Shown in pieces: positions 1-9,299 of a DNA stretch of 64,000 nucleotides (the stretch's first letter is position 1; every line of letters begins with the position of its first letter). This DNA comes from Gammaproteobacteria bacterium (GTDB lineage: Bacteria > Pseudomonadota > Gammaproteobacteria > Ga0077536): NCBI GenBank assembly GCA_024235015.1, contig JACKNG010000001.1, positions 62,001 to 126,000 of the forward strand. The letters are read 5' to 3'. Below the pieces are notes generated by a model. The model searched no databases and was not told the origin of the DNA. It saw only the letters and a list, made by a program, of their open reading frames with translations. A program made the translations under genes and the position numbers.

Positions 1-1
1 G

Positions 2-883
2 CTCGACGGCGATTACGAGGGTGATTACATCCTGGCCCGTTCCGAGATGATCCGCGGCGACCTGCCGGCCGGGCGCGCCAACGAGGGCCATCGCGACATG
101 CTGAGCGAGGCCGAGATCTTCGGCGCCGAGGAGGTGCAGCGGCGCGCCAACCTGGCCCTGCGCTGGGACGCCGACGCGCCGCCGCTCGAGCAGCTCATCC
201 GCGAGCTGGCGCGGCGCCTGGCGACGCGGCCCTCGCGCCGCACCGAGGTCGGTCGCCGTGGCCGGCGCATCGATCTCAGGCGCTCGGTCAGGCGCAACGT
301 GCGCCACGGCCTGGACCTGCTCGACCTCGCCCGGGTGCGGCGCAAGACCCGCAAGACCCGCATCGTCATGCTGTGCGACGTGTCCGGCTCGATGGACGTC
401 TTCAACCCCTTCCTGCTGCAGCTCATGCTCGGCCTGCAGCAGGCGCTGAAGAACTCGCGCACCGTGGTGTTCAGCACGCGCACGACCGAGATCTCGGCCT
501 TGTTGCGCCGGCGCAGCGTGGCCGAGACCCTCGCCGAGGTCTCTGACCGGGTCCGCCACTGGTCGGGCGGTACCGACATCGGTGCCGCGCTGGCCGAGCT
601 CAACCGCGGCATCCTGCGCGAAGGCTCGGCGCGCTCGACGGTGCTGATCGTGATCTCCGACGGCTACGACAACGGCCCCGAGGCGCGCATCCGTGCCGAG
701 CTCGAAGCCGCCCGCCGACGCATCCGCACCCTGGTCTGGATCAATCCCATGTTCGGCGCGACCACGTTCAAAGTCCGCGCCTCGGGTATGAAGGCCGCCC
801 TGCCCTTCGTCGACCACTTCCTGCCGGCGTTCAACGCCAAGGCCCTGAACACCCTGGTCCGCGAGCTGGCCGCCCTGCGCTGA
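2..883 (+). CDS. VWA domain protein, CoxE-like (5' end outside window)
   Basis: The frame is open from base 2, so the start codon lies left of the window; 293 residues are visible. A von Willebrand factor A fold is recognisable from the MIDAS motif DVSGSMD (about residue 126 of the visible part), the later GGTD and the ISDGYDNG segment that completes the metal site. The N-terminal half is Arg-rich, as in CoxE-type proteins. Family members usually act in the cytoplasm with a MoxR-type AAA ATPase in maturing metalloenzymes such as CO dehydrogenase; that partner would be expected off the left edge and is not visible. The gene converges on the next one with a 15-bp gap. The CoxE assignment is good; the client enzyme is unknown. 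Confidence 0.8.
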   Translation, partial: LDGDYEGDYILARSEMIRGDLPAGRANEGHRDMLSEAEIFGAEEVQRRANLALRWDADAPPLEQLIRELARRLATRPSRRTEVGRRGRRIDLRRSVRRNVRHGLDLLDLARVRRKTRKTRIVMLCDVSGSMDVFNPFLLQLMLGLQQALKNSRTVVFSTRTTEISALLRRRSVAETLAEVSDRVRHWSGGTDIGAALAELNRGILREGSARSTVLIVISDGYDNGPEARIRAELEAARRRIRTLVWINPMFGATTFKVRASGMKAALPFVDHFLPAFNAKALNTLVRELAALR

Positions 884-898
884 AGGCGACGGTCCGCC

Positions 899-2440
899 TC
901 ACTGCGCCGCCATCCAGGCTGCCATGTCGGCGATGATGGCGGCATCGTCGCCGACGTAGATCCAGATCCCCCACAGGTCGGAGATCGCGCCATGCAGCTG
1001 GCCGGTCGCCTGCAGGTGCTCGATGGCGGTCCGGTTGCGCGTCACCACCCAGTCGGCGCCGAAGGTCGCGCGGACGTCGATGACCTCACCGTCGTCCAGC
1101 GGCAGCGCGCCGTTCAGCTTGTACAGGGCGATGAACTTGTCCGGGCTGCGCTGCGCGAGGTAATTCGGATCGAGGCCGGTGACGAAGCGCCGCTCCGGCA
1201 GGTTGATGACGAGCATGGGGAAATCGCCCCAGTCGGTGTCCAGGATCACGTCCCCGGGGGCAGAGTGCCCTGCGACGAAGGCGCTGGTGGCGCGGAAGCG
1301 CTCGACCGAGGCGATGCGCGAACCGAGGTCGTGGCCCTGCTTGTCGGCGTGGATCTCGGCCAGGACGGCGCCGAACTGGGCCGCCGCGGCCAGGCACACG
1401 AGGCCGATCGCCGCGCGTGCCGCACTGCCGTGCACAGTGATGCCGGCGTCGCGTGCGAGCAGCGCCGCTGACAGCACGACGAGCTGCGGCAGGTACTCGA
1501 TGAAGCGTCCGTGCTGCAGGGTGAGGACGACGACGAAGGCGGTCGTGCCCAGCGCGACCAGGCCGGCATCCCCGGCGCGCAGCCGCCGCTGCACGGCGGC
1601 CAGCAGCACGACGAGGCCGAGTACGCCGAGCTGGGGCCACAGGCGCTCGAGCAGCTCGACGGGCAGCATCGGGCTCCATTCCATGCCGACGTCGAGGTTG
1701 AGCGTGTTGCCGACCTTGGAGAAGACGTGGAAGACGAAGTAACCGATGTTCTGCGGATACCACGGGCTCAGCAGCAGGGCCAGGGCGCCGCCCAGGGCCG
1801 GCAGTGCGAGCAACTGCCAGGCCAGCACGCGCTCGCGCCACCACGCCACGCCCGCCATGCACAGGGCTGGCCAGGCCAGCAGGGCGGCGGCGTGATAGGA
1901 CTGCATGAACAGGAAGGGCAGCGCTACCAGCCAGGCCTTGTGGCGCCGGCACACCACCACGATGAACAGCACCAGGTAGGCCGAGGCCAGGGTCTGCGCC
2001 CGCAACAGCGACCAGCGGAACAGTGGCTGGTAGGTCGTGGCCATGGCGAGCATCACCCACAGTGGCGCCCAGCGCACGCCGCACAGGCGTAAGGCCAGGT
2101 TGAGCGAGGCCGGTACCAGGGCGAAGCTCGCCGCGTTGGCGGCGTGGGCGGCGAGCACGCGGTCGTCGATGGCCGCGAACGGCGCGAGCAGCAGGTGGTA
2201 GAGCCAGTGGTGATCGGGGCCGGCGTCGCCGAGCACGGTGTAGGGCAGCCAGTCGATGTCGCGCCACCAGCCGTCGTGCCAGATCGCCTCCATGACCAGC
2301 CAGTGGTAGGCGCCGTCGAGATAGGGCCACGACGGCAGGTCGTGCATGACGGCGAAATGGATCGCGGCGAAGGCGAGGAAGACCAGCAGCGTCTCGGCTG
2401 CCAGGAGCGGGATACGCCACGGCGTCGGCGTGGTTTTCAC
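899..2440 (-). CDS. polytopic membrane protein, GT-C glycosyltransferase-like
   Basis: A 513-residue integral membrane protein with about ten hydrophobic segments. The chosen start is GTG at 2440 (KTTPTPWRIPLL follows), because an ATG further upstream would overlap the neighbouring monooxygenase and adds a Pro-rich stretch with no membrane character. The first extracytoplasmic loop carries acidic and aromatic motifs (YLDGAYHWL, then GDAGPDHHWLYHLLL), which resembles the layout of GT-C glycosyltransferases and uncharacterised membrane mannosyltransferase-like proteins. The C-terminal part is hydrophilic with VILDTDWGDFPMLV and is probably periplasmic. I do not recognise a specific family and no substrate can be assigned. 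It lies 67 bp downstream of, and co-directional with, a flavin monooxygenase. Confidence 0.6.
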   Translation of the reverse strand: MKTTPTPWRIPLLAAETLLVFLAFAAIHFAVMHDLPSWPYLDGAYHWLVMEAIWHDGWWRDIDWLPYTVLGDAGPDHHWLYHLLLAPFAAIDDRVLAAHAANAASFALVPASLNLALRLCGVRWAPLWVMLAMATTYQPLFRWSLLRAQTLASAYLVLFIVVVCRRHKAWLVALPFLFMQSYHAAALLAWPALCMAGVAWWRERVLAWQLLALPALGGALALLLSPWYPQNIGYFVFHVFSKVGNTLNLDVGMEWSPMLPVELLERLWPQLGVLGLVVLLAAVQRRLRAGDAGLVALGTTAFVVVLTLQHGRFIEYLPQLVVLSAALLARDAGITVHGSAARAAIGLVCLAAAAQFGAVLAEIHADKQGHDLGSRIASVERFRATSAFVAGHSAPGDVILDTDWGDFPMLVINLPERRFVTGLDPNYLAQRSPDKFIALYKLNGALPLDDGEVIDVRATFGADWVVTRNRTAIEHLQATGQLHGAISDLWGIWIYVGDDAAIIADMAAWMAAQ

Positions 2441-2507
2441 GACCGCGCCGCGGTCATCGCGCCACCCGTCCGGGGCAGTGTCCGTGCCGCCCCGGACGGC
2501 GCATGGC

Positions 2508-3983
2508 TCAGGCGGCGGACTGGCTGAGGTAGGCGTCGGCGTCGGGCCGGGTGGTGGCCGCGACGAACGCATCCATGGAATGCGGCCACTGCGTGACCAT
2601 ACGCCCGCTCTTCGAGCGGTAGTAGAACTCGCCGCCGCAGGCCGCCTGCCACACGTCGACCGCGGCCAGCGCTTTCTGCAACTCGTCGTTGAAGGCGTGC
2701 ATGACCTCGGGCTTGACGTCGATCCAGGCGAGCTTCTCGGCCTCCATGCGTTGCAACTGGCGCACCACGTAGTCGACCTGGCGTTCGATCATGAACAGGA
2801 TGCAGCCCTGGTTGGTGTTCGGTCCGTAGAGCATGAACAGGTTGGGAAAACCCGCCGTGGTGATGCCGAGATAGGCCTGTGCGCCCTCCTCGGCCCAGGC
2901 CTCGCGCAGGCTGACGCCGTCGCGCCCGGTGACCTCGATGGCGTTGAGATAGGTGGTGGTCTCGAAGCCGGTCGAGTAGATCAGGCAGTCGACCTCGTTG
3001 CACGCGCCGTCGGCGGTGACCACGCCCCTGGCGCCGACATGGTCGATCGGCGTCGTGACGAGCTCGACGTTGGGCTCGTTGAAGATCCAGTAGTAGTTGT
3101 CGGAGAACAACGGCCGGCGGCAGCCGAACGGGTGCTGCGGGGTGAGCTTGGCGCGGGTCTCGGCATCGCGCACGGTGGCGATGCGCTCCAGCCCCTGGCG
3201 CTCGATCTCGGCCAGCACGGCCTTGTCGTCGAAGGTGCACAGCGTGTTCCAGGTCTGGTAGATCTCGTCGCGGCTGGCCTTGACCGCCTCCGGGTGGGCA
3301 CGGAAATGGGCCAGCTCGGTCTGCTCGTAGGGCGTGTTGGGCTTCGGCACCACCCAGTTGGCGGTACGCTGGTAGAGCGTCACGTGCTCGACCTTCTTGA
3401 CGATTTCCGGCACGAACTGCACCGCACTCGCGGCGATGCCGACCACGCCGACGCGCTTACCGGTGAGATCGTAGTCGTGGTTCCAGCGCGCGGAATGGAA
3501 GTACTCGCCGGCAAAGTCGTCGATGCCCGGGATCTCGGGCCACACCAGGTTGTTGAACATGCCGAGCGCGCTGACCACGACGTCGGCGGTGAGACGGTTG
3601 CCGTCACCCGTCTCGACGTCCCACCGCGCGTGTGCCTCGTCCCAGCGCGCGGCGCCGACCGGGGTGTTCAGGCGCAGGTGCGGGCGCAGGCCGTACTTGT
3701 CGGCGCAGTGGTTCATGTACTCGAGGATCTCGGCCTGGCCGGCGAACGGCCGTGACCAGTCGAGCTTGGGCTCGAAGGAGAAGGAATAGAGGTGCGATTG
3801 CACGTCGCACTCGGCGCCTGGATAAGTGTTCCAGTACCAGGTGCCGCCGACGCCGCCGGCACGGTCGAGCATGATGAAATCGTCGATGCCGGCCTTCTTG
3901 AGCTGGATGCCCATGCACAGGCCGCCGCCACCGGCGCCGATGATGATGACGCGATGATGCGTCGGGGTCTGGGTTGCGGACAT
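2508..3983 (-). CDS. flavin-containing monooxygenase, Baeyer-Villiger type
   Basis: A 491-residue FAD/NADPH enzyme predicted to insert oxygen next to a ketone carbonyl, giving an ester or lactone. The FAD Rossmann motif IIGAGGGG is near the N-terminus, followed by GGTWYWNTYPG, and the Baeyer-Villiger fingerprint is seen as FAGEYFHSARW (pattern FxGxxxHxxxW). The NADPH Rossmann motif is degenerate (VGIAASA rather than GxGxxA). The start at 3983 is supported by a GGGGAG Shine-Dalgarno sequence; an ATG further upstream would cross the divergent promoter region. It is divergent from the MDR oxidoreductase at 4132 (148-bp gap), which suggests co-regulation. The substrate is unknown; size and motifs also fit cyclohexanone/steroid-type monooxygenases. 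Confidence 0.87.
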   Translation of the reverse strand: MSATQTPTHHRVIIIGAGGGGLCMGIQLKKAGIDDFIMLDRAGGVGGTWYWNTYPGAECDVQSHLYSFSFEPKLDWSRPFAGQAEILEYMNHCADKYGLRPHLRLNTPVGAARWDEAHARWDVETGDGNRLTADVVVSALGMFNNLVWPEIPGIDDFAGEYFHSARWNHDYDLTGKRVGVVGIAASAVQFVPEIVKKVEHVTLYQRTANWVVPKPNTPYEQTELAHFRAHPEAVKASRDEIYQTWNTLCTFDDKAVLAEIERQGLERIATVRDAETRAKLTPQHPFGCRRPLFSDNYYWIFNEPNVELVTTPIDHVGARGVVTADGACNEVDCLIYSTGFETTTYLNAIEVTGRDGVSLREAWAEEGAQAYLGITTAGFPNLFMLYGPNTNQGCILFMIERQVDYVVRQLQRMEAEKLAWIDVKPEVMHAFNDELQKALAAVDVWQAACGGEFYYRSKSGRMVTQWPHSMDAFVAATTRPDADAYLSQSAA

Positions 3984-4131
3984 GTGTTCTCCCCTCGAAA
4001 TGCGTTGCGGACGCGATCCCGACGCCCCGCGGGACGGTCCGCCGTGAACCGGGCGGTGCCGCCAGGCGTTAGAATCGTGCGCTCGATTATCCACGGGCCG
4101 CCGGGTCCGACCAACAGGGGAGACGCCGTCC

Positions 4132-5175
4132 ATGTCCGATCTCAACCGCCAATGGCTGCTGCGCGCGCGCCCGCAGGGGCAGCTCAGCCTGGACGATTTC
4201 GAATACCGCGAGGAGCCCGCGCCCGACGCGCCGCTGGCCGCGGGCGAGGTACGCATCCGCAACGTGGTCTTCCTGTGCGCGCCGACCATGCGTAACTGGA
4301 TGGACCCGCCGGGGAACAGCTTCTATCCCTCCGTCCCGCTCGGTTCGCCGGTGATGGCGCCGGCAGTGGGCCGCGTGGTGGCCTCGAACAACCCCGAATT
4401 CGCCGTTGGCGACCGAGTGTCCTCGATCTCGACCTGGCAGGACTACGCCACGGTCGCGGCGACCAACCTGCGCAAACCGACCAAGCTGCCCGACGGCATC
4501 AGTTTCGTCGACGCCCTCGGCCGCTTCGGCCTCAATCCCCTGACCGCCTACTTCGGCCTGCTCGAGGTCGGCCAGCCCCAGGCCGGCGAAACCCTGGTGG
4601 TGTCCGGCGCCGCCGGCTCGACCGGCTCGACGGTGTGCCAGATCGGCAGGATCAAGGGGCTGCGCGTGGTCGGCATCGCCGGCGGCGCCGACAAGTGCGC
4701 CTGGCTGACCGATGCGTGCGGCATCGATGCCGCCATCGATTACAAGCACGAGAACGTCGAGGCACGCCTGGCCGAACTCTGCCCGAACGGCATCGACGTG
4801 TTCTTCGACAACGTCGGCGGCGACATCCTGCAGGCGGCGGTGAACAACATGGCGCCGAAGGGGCGCATCGTCCTGTGCGGGCAGATCTCGAGCTACGATG
4901 CCGGCGAGCAGCCCGAGGGGCCGCGCAACATGATGCGCCTGATCTACGGCTCGATCCGCATGGAGGGCTTCCTGTGCGGCAACTACGCCGCCGAGTTCCC
5001 GCGCGCGGTAGCCGATCTCAAGGCCTGGCACGAGGCCGGCAAGATCGTTTACCGCGAAGACCTCCACGTCGGCTTCGACCAGCTGCCGGCCGCTTTCATG
5101 ACGCTCTTCCGCGGCGCTAACCAGGGCACCCTGCTGGTCGCCGTGGACGAGGCGGAGGCGCGCGCAACGCGCTGA
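4132..5175 (+). CDS. NADP-dependent MDR oxidoreductase (CurA/prostaglandin reductase family)
   Basis: A 347-residue medium-chain reductase without zinc ligands, of the CurA/YncB and leukotriene B4 dehydrogenase type that reduces the C=C bond of alpha,beta-unsaturated ketones. The N-terminus MSDLNRQWLLRARPQG is characteristic of this family, the nucleotide-binding motif reads VVSGAAGSTGSTVCQIG (about residues 159-175), and FFDNVGGDIL follows in the cofactor domain. The ATG at 4132 has an AGGGGAG ribosome binding site. It sits between two flavin monooxygenases, divergent from one and convergent with the other, so a role in preparing ketone substrates or processing products is plausible but inferred. 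Confidence 0.88.
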   Translation: MSDLNRQWLLRARPQGQLSLDDFEYREEPAPDAPLAAGEVRIRNVVFLCAPTMRNWMDPPGNSFYPSVPLGSPVMAPAVGRVVASNNPEFAVGDRVSSISTWQDYATVAATNLRKPTKLPDGISFVDALGRFGLNPLTAYFGLLEVGQPQAGETLVVSGAAGSTGSTVCQIGRIKGLRVVGIAGGADKCAWLTDACGIDAAIDYKHENVEARLAELCPNGIDVFFDNVGGDILQAAVNNMAPKGRIVLCGQISSYDAGEQPEGPRNMMRLIYGSIRMEGFLCGNYAAEFPRAVADLKAWHEAGKIVYREDLHVGFDQLPAAFMTLFRGANQGTLLVAVDEAEARATR

Positions 5176-5356
5176 CCGGCGCGCGGCGCTGCCCGCCGCC
5201 GCACCGCGCACGGTGACCGCTGGCAGGCGGGTGAAAACCGCAGCGCGGCAATGGCGCGCGCGAGACGGGGCGCGGCGTTCACGCGTGGATCAACGAGGAC
5301 CGCGGGCGTGCACGCAACGCCGCCCACGGCCGCCGCGGTCGTCTTTCTCCAGCCCG

Positions 5357-7192
5357 CTAGGCGATCTCGACGCCGTCCAGCGCGCCGTCGTCGCGCCAGC
5401 GCTCGAGCATCTGGTAGAACTGCACGGCGCCCTCGCCGTAGATGTTCTCGAAGAAGCCGTAGCCGCCGCCCAGCTGACCCTCGCCGTTGTAGTAGCCGGG
5501 GGTACAGGTGCTCAGGTACTCCGACATGAAGTTGGGCTGGCGGACCAGCTCCACCCAGGCGGCCTCGGCCGCCGCCGTGCAGTCGATGGTGCGCGCTTCG
5601 TGCGCCTCGACCTGGCCGATCAGCCAGGCGATGTGGCTCGCCTGGCCGTCCAGCATGTAGGTGAAGTTGGGCGCAAGCCCGGTCTGGGTCAGGCCCATGT
5701 GGAAGCAGTTGGGGAAGCCGTGGCTCAGGAAGCCGTGGAAGGTCTTCATGCCCTCGGCCCAGTAGTCGGACAGCGCCAGGCCGTCGCGGCCGTAGACCTC
5801 GAACTCCGAGCGCCGCGTGTAGGCGGTGCCGACCTCGAAACCGGTGGCGAAGATCAGGCAATCGAGCTCGTACTCGACGCCTCTGACCACGACGCCGCGC
5901 TCGGTCACCCGGTCCACGCCCTGCCCCTCGGTATCGACCAGGTGCACGTTGGGGCGGTTGAAGGTGGGCAGGAACTCGTCGTTGAACACCGGGCGCTTGC
6001 ACCACTGGCGGTACCAGGGCTTGAGATCCTCGGCGGTGGCGGCATCGCTGACGGTGTTCGCGACCCGCGCGCGGATCTGGTTCATCTTCTTGTAGTCCTC
6101 GATCTCCGACAGTGCGGCGACGTCGGCCATCGACATCTCGTCGTTGCCGCCGGCGGCGAGGAGCTTGGACAGCGCCTTGAACAGGTCCGTCCAGCGGTCG
6201 TCGACCAGGTCCTCGTCCTGGGGGATGCCGGCGAGGATGGAGACGAAGTTGAGATTACGTTCGGCCTGCCAGCCCGGCTTCAGCGATTTCACCCACTCGG
6301 GATCGGTCGGCTTGTTGCCGCGCTCGTCGATGGCCGAGGGCGTGCGCTGGAAGACGTAGAGTTCCTGCGCCGCGGCGCCGAGGTGAGAGACGCACTGGAT
6401 GGCCGTGGCGCCGGTGCCGATGATGCCGACGCGCTTGTCGGCCAGCTTGCCCAAGCCGCCGCTGGTGTTACCGCCGGTGTAGTCGTAGTCCCAGCGGCTG
6501 GTATGGAAGGTGTGACCCTTGAACGTCTCGATACCGGGGATACCGGGCAGCTTGGGCCGGTTCAGCGGCCCGCTCGACATGATCACGAAGCGTGCGCTGA
6601 GGACGTCGCCGCGATCGGTCTCGACCCGCCAGCGCCCTTCGTCCTCGATCCAGCGCGTGGTGGTGATGTGGGTCTGGAAGAGCGTCTTCGGGTAGAGATC
6701 GAAATGCCGCGCGATGCGCCGGGCGTGCTCGAAGATCTCGGGCTGGAAGGAGTATTTCTCCTTCGGCATGTAGCCGGTTTCCTCGAGCAGCGGCAGGTAG
6801 ACGTAGGACTCGATGTCGCATTGCGCGCCCGGGTAGCGGTTCCAGTACCAGGTGCCGCCGACGTCACCGGCCTTCTCGATGATGCGGATGTCGGTGATGC
6901 CGGCCTGTTGCAGGCGGGCCGCGGCGAGCAGTCCGCCGAAGCCGGCGCCGACCACCACCACCTCGCAGGTCGCGGTGACGGCGTCACGCGCGATGGCCTG
7001 TTCGATGTAGGGATCGTCGACGAAGCGCGCCAGTTCGCCGCTCACCTCACGGTACTGGTCGTTGCCCTCACGACGCAGGCGCCGATCGCGCTCCATCTTG
7101 TAGCGTTGCCTGAGTTCGCCCGGGTCGAAGCCGAGTTCGTCGACGCTCGGCAGGCGGAAACCTGCCTCCATTGCTGCCGTAGTCTGTGCCAT
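5357..7192 (-). CDS. flavin-containing monooxygenase, Baeyer-Villiger type (long form)
   Basis: A 611-residue Baeyer-Villiger monooxygenase with an N-terminal extension of about 80 residues before the FAD motif VVVGAGFGG, as in phenylacetone/cyclopentadecanone-type enzymes. GGTWYWNRYPGAQCD, the fingerprint FKGHTFHTSRWDYD and the NADPH motif VGIIGTGATA are all intact, and FATGF occurs in the C-terminal part. The start at 7192 (MAQTTAAMEAG) is chosen because the upstream codons are compositionally unlike coding sequence; GGTGGGGAG precedes it. It is not a recent duplicate of the 2508-3983 gene, since length and N-terminus differ. It probably has its own promoter in the 166-bp gap before the acyl-CoA dehydrogenase. 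The substrate is unknown. Confidence 0.88.
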   Translation of the reverse strand: MAQTTAAMEAGFRLPSVDELGFDPGELRQRYKMERDRRLRREGNDQYREVSGELARFVDDPYIEQAIARDAVTATCEVVVVGAGFGGLLAAARLQQAGITDIRIIEKAGDVGGTWYWNRYPGAQCDIESYVYLPLLEETGYMPKEKYSFQPEIFEHARRIARHFDLYPKTLFQTHITTTRWIEDEGRWRVETDRGDVLSARFVIMSSGPLNRPKLPGIPGIETFKGHTFHTSRWDYDYTGGNTSGGLGKLADKRVGIIGTGATAIQCVSHLGAAAQELYVFQRTPSAIDERGNKPTDPEWVKSLKPGWQAERNLNFVSILAGIPQDEDLVDDRWTDLFKALSKLLAAGGNDEMSMADVAALSEIEDYKKMNQIRARVANTVSDAATAEDLKPWYRQWCKRPVFNDEFLPTFNRPNVHLVDTEGQGVDRVTERGVVVRGVEYELDCLIFATGFEVGTAYTRRSEFEVYGRDGLALSDYWAEGMKTFHGFLSHGFPNCFHMGLTQTGLAPNFTYMLDGQASHIAWLIGQVEAHEARTIDCTAAAEAAWVELVRQPNFMSEYLSTCTPGYYNGEGQLGGGYGFFENIYGEGAVQFYQMLERWRDDGALDGVEIA

Positions 7193-7358
7193 CTCCCCAC
7201 CTCGCACGGAATTCGAACGAGCGCCGACTGTAACGCATGGCCGGGCGAAATGCCCTCGGGCAGTCACCTTGCGCCGCAGCACCGCGGTGGCGGCGCAGAC
7301 CGACACAGGCCGCCCCGAATTGCATGAAGCGGGCATCGCGTCGGCGGCGCGGGTCGCT

Positions 7359-8510
7359 TCAGTAGGACCGTGGCAGCCCCAGCCAGCGCTCGCCAAGGAA
7401 GTTGGCAATCATGTTGTCGGTGAGGGGCGCGAAGGAATACAGGCGGATGTCGCGGTAGTAGCGCTGCATCGGCAGGTCGAGGTCGAAGCCGGCGCCGCCG
7501 AGGACGTCCATGCCGAGCTGGGCCGCGCGCTGGCCGGCGCCGGAAGCCGCCAGCTTGGCCATCGCGCTCTCCACGCTGACGTCAGCGCCCGCCTCTTCCA
7601 GGCGCGCCGCGTTCAAGGTCAGGGTCCAGGCCGCCTCGAGATCGACCCCGGCATGGACCAGCTTGTGCTGCAGCGCCTGGAACTGGCCGATGGGGCGGCC
7701 GAAGGCCTCGCGCTCCTTGGCGTAGTCGAGCGCAAGGCGGTGGGCGCCGCGGCCGATACCGGCGGCCACGGCGGCGGCATTGAGACGTTCGGAGTTGAGC
7801 GTGCCGAGCACCTGCATGAAGCCCTGGTCGACGGTGCCGAGCACCGCGTCGGCCGGCAGTTCGACCCCGTCCAGGAGCAGTTCGCAGGTGTCGTAGCCGT
7901 TGACGGCGAAGGTGTCGAGTGCGCGCGCCGTCACCCCGCGGCTGTCGGCGGGGACCAGGAACGAGGTGATGCCGCGCGAGCGGTGCTCGCCGGTGCGCGC
8001 GACGACGATGAGGACGTCGGCGGTCGAGGCACCGCTGATCCAGTACTTGCTGCCGTCGAGGCGCCAGCCGGTGCCGGTTTTCACCGCGCGGGTCTTCATC
8101 GTGGTGAGGATGTCGGTGCCGCCGCCGGCCTCGGTCATGCAGAACGAGGCGCGCAGCTCGCCGGCGCAGAGCGCGGCGAGGTAGCGTTGTCGTTGGGCGT
8201 CACTGCCATACTGGCCGAGCAACCGCGTCGCCATGTACTGGATGACGCCGAATACCGCCATCGAGGTGGCGTGGCGGCCGAGCCGTTCCAGGGTCATGAC
8301 CTGCAGCACCGGCCCGCCGCCGGAACCACCCGCGGCTTCGTCGACACCGATGCCCCAGGCGCCGATGCCGGCCAGCGCCGCGTGCAGCTCGCCGTCGAAA
8401 GCCTTGGCCTTGTCCAGCGCCTGCACCCGCTGTACGGGCGCCGCGTCGGCGAGCAGCTTCGCCAACGCGTCGCAGTAGAGTGTTTCGTCTGCGTTCGGGG
8501 GCGGGAACAT
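7359..8510 (-). CDS. acyl-CoA dehydrogenase family protein
   Basis: A 383-residue FAD-dependent acyl-CoA dehydrogenase, the last gene of the icmF operon. The FAD/substrate region CMTEAGGGTD and SKYWISGAS are conserved. The usual C-terminal catalytic EGT is absent: the segment reads YSFAPLTDNM, a form seen in one branch of the family that ends in LGLPRSY. A glutamate in NSERLNAA on helix G may be the base, as in isovaleryl- and long-chain dehydrogenases; this is inference. The start at 8510 gives a normal-length N-terminus and leaves a 28-bp gap to the EthD gene; no strong ribosome binding site is visible. Confidence 0.85.
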   Translation of the reverse strand: MFPPPNADETLYCDALAKLLADAAPVQRVQALDKAKAFDGELHAALAGIGAWGIGVDEAAGGSGGGPVLQVMTLERLGRHATSMAVFGVIQYMATRLLGQYGSDAQRQRYLAALCAGELRASFCMTEAGGGTDILTTMKTRAVKTGTGWRLDGSKYWISGASTADVLIVVARTGEHRSRGITSFLVPADSRGVTARALDTFAVNGYDTCELLLDGVELPADAVLGTVDQGFMQVLGTLNSERLNAAAVAAGIGRGAHRLALDYAKEREAFGRPIGQFQALQHKLVHAGVDLEAAWTLTLNAARLEEAGADVSVESAMAKLAASGAGQRAAQLGMDVLGGAGFDLDLPMQRYYRDIRLYSFAPLTDNMIANFLGERWLGLPRSY

Positions 8511-8538
8511 CGTCAGCGGCCGCGGTGGGCTCGCAGGG

Positions 8539-9231
8539 TCAATCCGGCCACAGCACGCGTGTTTCCTCGGCCAGGAAGGCGGTGCAGTTCCCCGCATCGA
8601 GGAAGCGCGGGGCGTCGGCGGCGAAGATGGCCTGGATGCGCTCGCTGGTCCAGTAGGCGAGGAAGGCGGCGTAGTCGGCGAAGGACAGTTCGGCAATGCC
8701 ATCGTAGGCCGGCGTGCCGTCGGCATAGGTCTCCGGCGCCTGGTGACACTGCACGTAGCGCAGGATGCCGGCGTCGCGCGGGATCTGCGGCGCATGGCCG
8801 TTGATCCAGTAGTCCTGGAACTCGGCCACGCTGAGGTCGGGACGGCGGCGCAGCAGGAACACCGCCTTGAGCAGCGGGGTAGCCCTGGCGATCGGTGGCC
8901 CCTCGATGAACACGTGCTCGCGCGCGACGAGGAAGGCCAGCGCGTCCATGTCGATGAAATTGGGCTCGTCGGCGCGGCAGCCGGCGAGGTAGTCGGGATC
9001 GCGGGCGAGGCCGAGCGCGGTGTCGAGGTCGTCCCACCAGGCCTCGGCGACGCCGTGGTAGGGACAGCCCTCGAAACCGGGAAAGACGTCCGCGGTGCGA
9101 TGGCTCTGCACGTAGCGGCGCATGGTCTTGATGTTCAGCGCGAGGGGACCGTGCACCTCGCGCCAGTGACGATGAAAAGCGGCATCGTCCATGCCCGGTT
9201 TCTTCACCACCAGGCCGATGGTCTTGATCAT
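8539..9231 (-). CDS. tandem EthD-domain protein
   Basis: A 230-residue protein made of two EthD (dimeric alpha+beta barrel) repeats. The first runs from MIKTIGLVVKKPGM through HWREVHGPLA to DALAFLV; the second from LLKAVFLLRRRPDLS through YWINGHAPQI to TAFLAEETR. Each contains the family's W..H.P core. EthD proteins accompany oxygenase and degradation genes (ethR-ethABCD, polyketide tailoring), often without a defined catalytic role. A GGGAGGTG ribosome binding site supports the ATG at 9231. The gene lies inside the icmF operon, 68 bp after the MDR oxidoreductase gene. Function in the pathway is unknown. Confidence 0.8.
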   Translation of the reverse strand: MIKTIGLVVKKPGMDDAAFHRHWREVHGPLALNIKTMRRYVQSHRTADVFPGFEGCPYHGVAEAWWDDLDTALGLARDPDYLAGCRADEPNFIDMDALAFLVAREHVFIEGPPIARATPLLKAVFLLRRRPDLSVAEFQDYWINGHAPQIPRDAGILRYVQCHQAPETYADGTPAYDGIAELSFADYAAFLAYWTSERIQAIFAADAPRFLDAGNCTAFLAEETRVLWPD

Positions 9232-9299
9232 GGCGCACCTCCCCGTGCCCGCGGTGCGCGCGATGGCGCGCACCGGTTCGTCAATCGCTCATGCAGACG

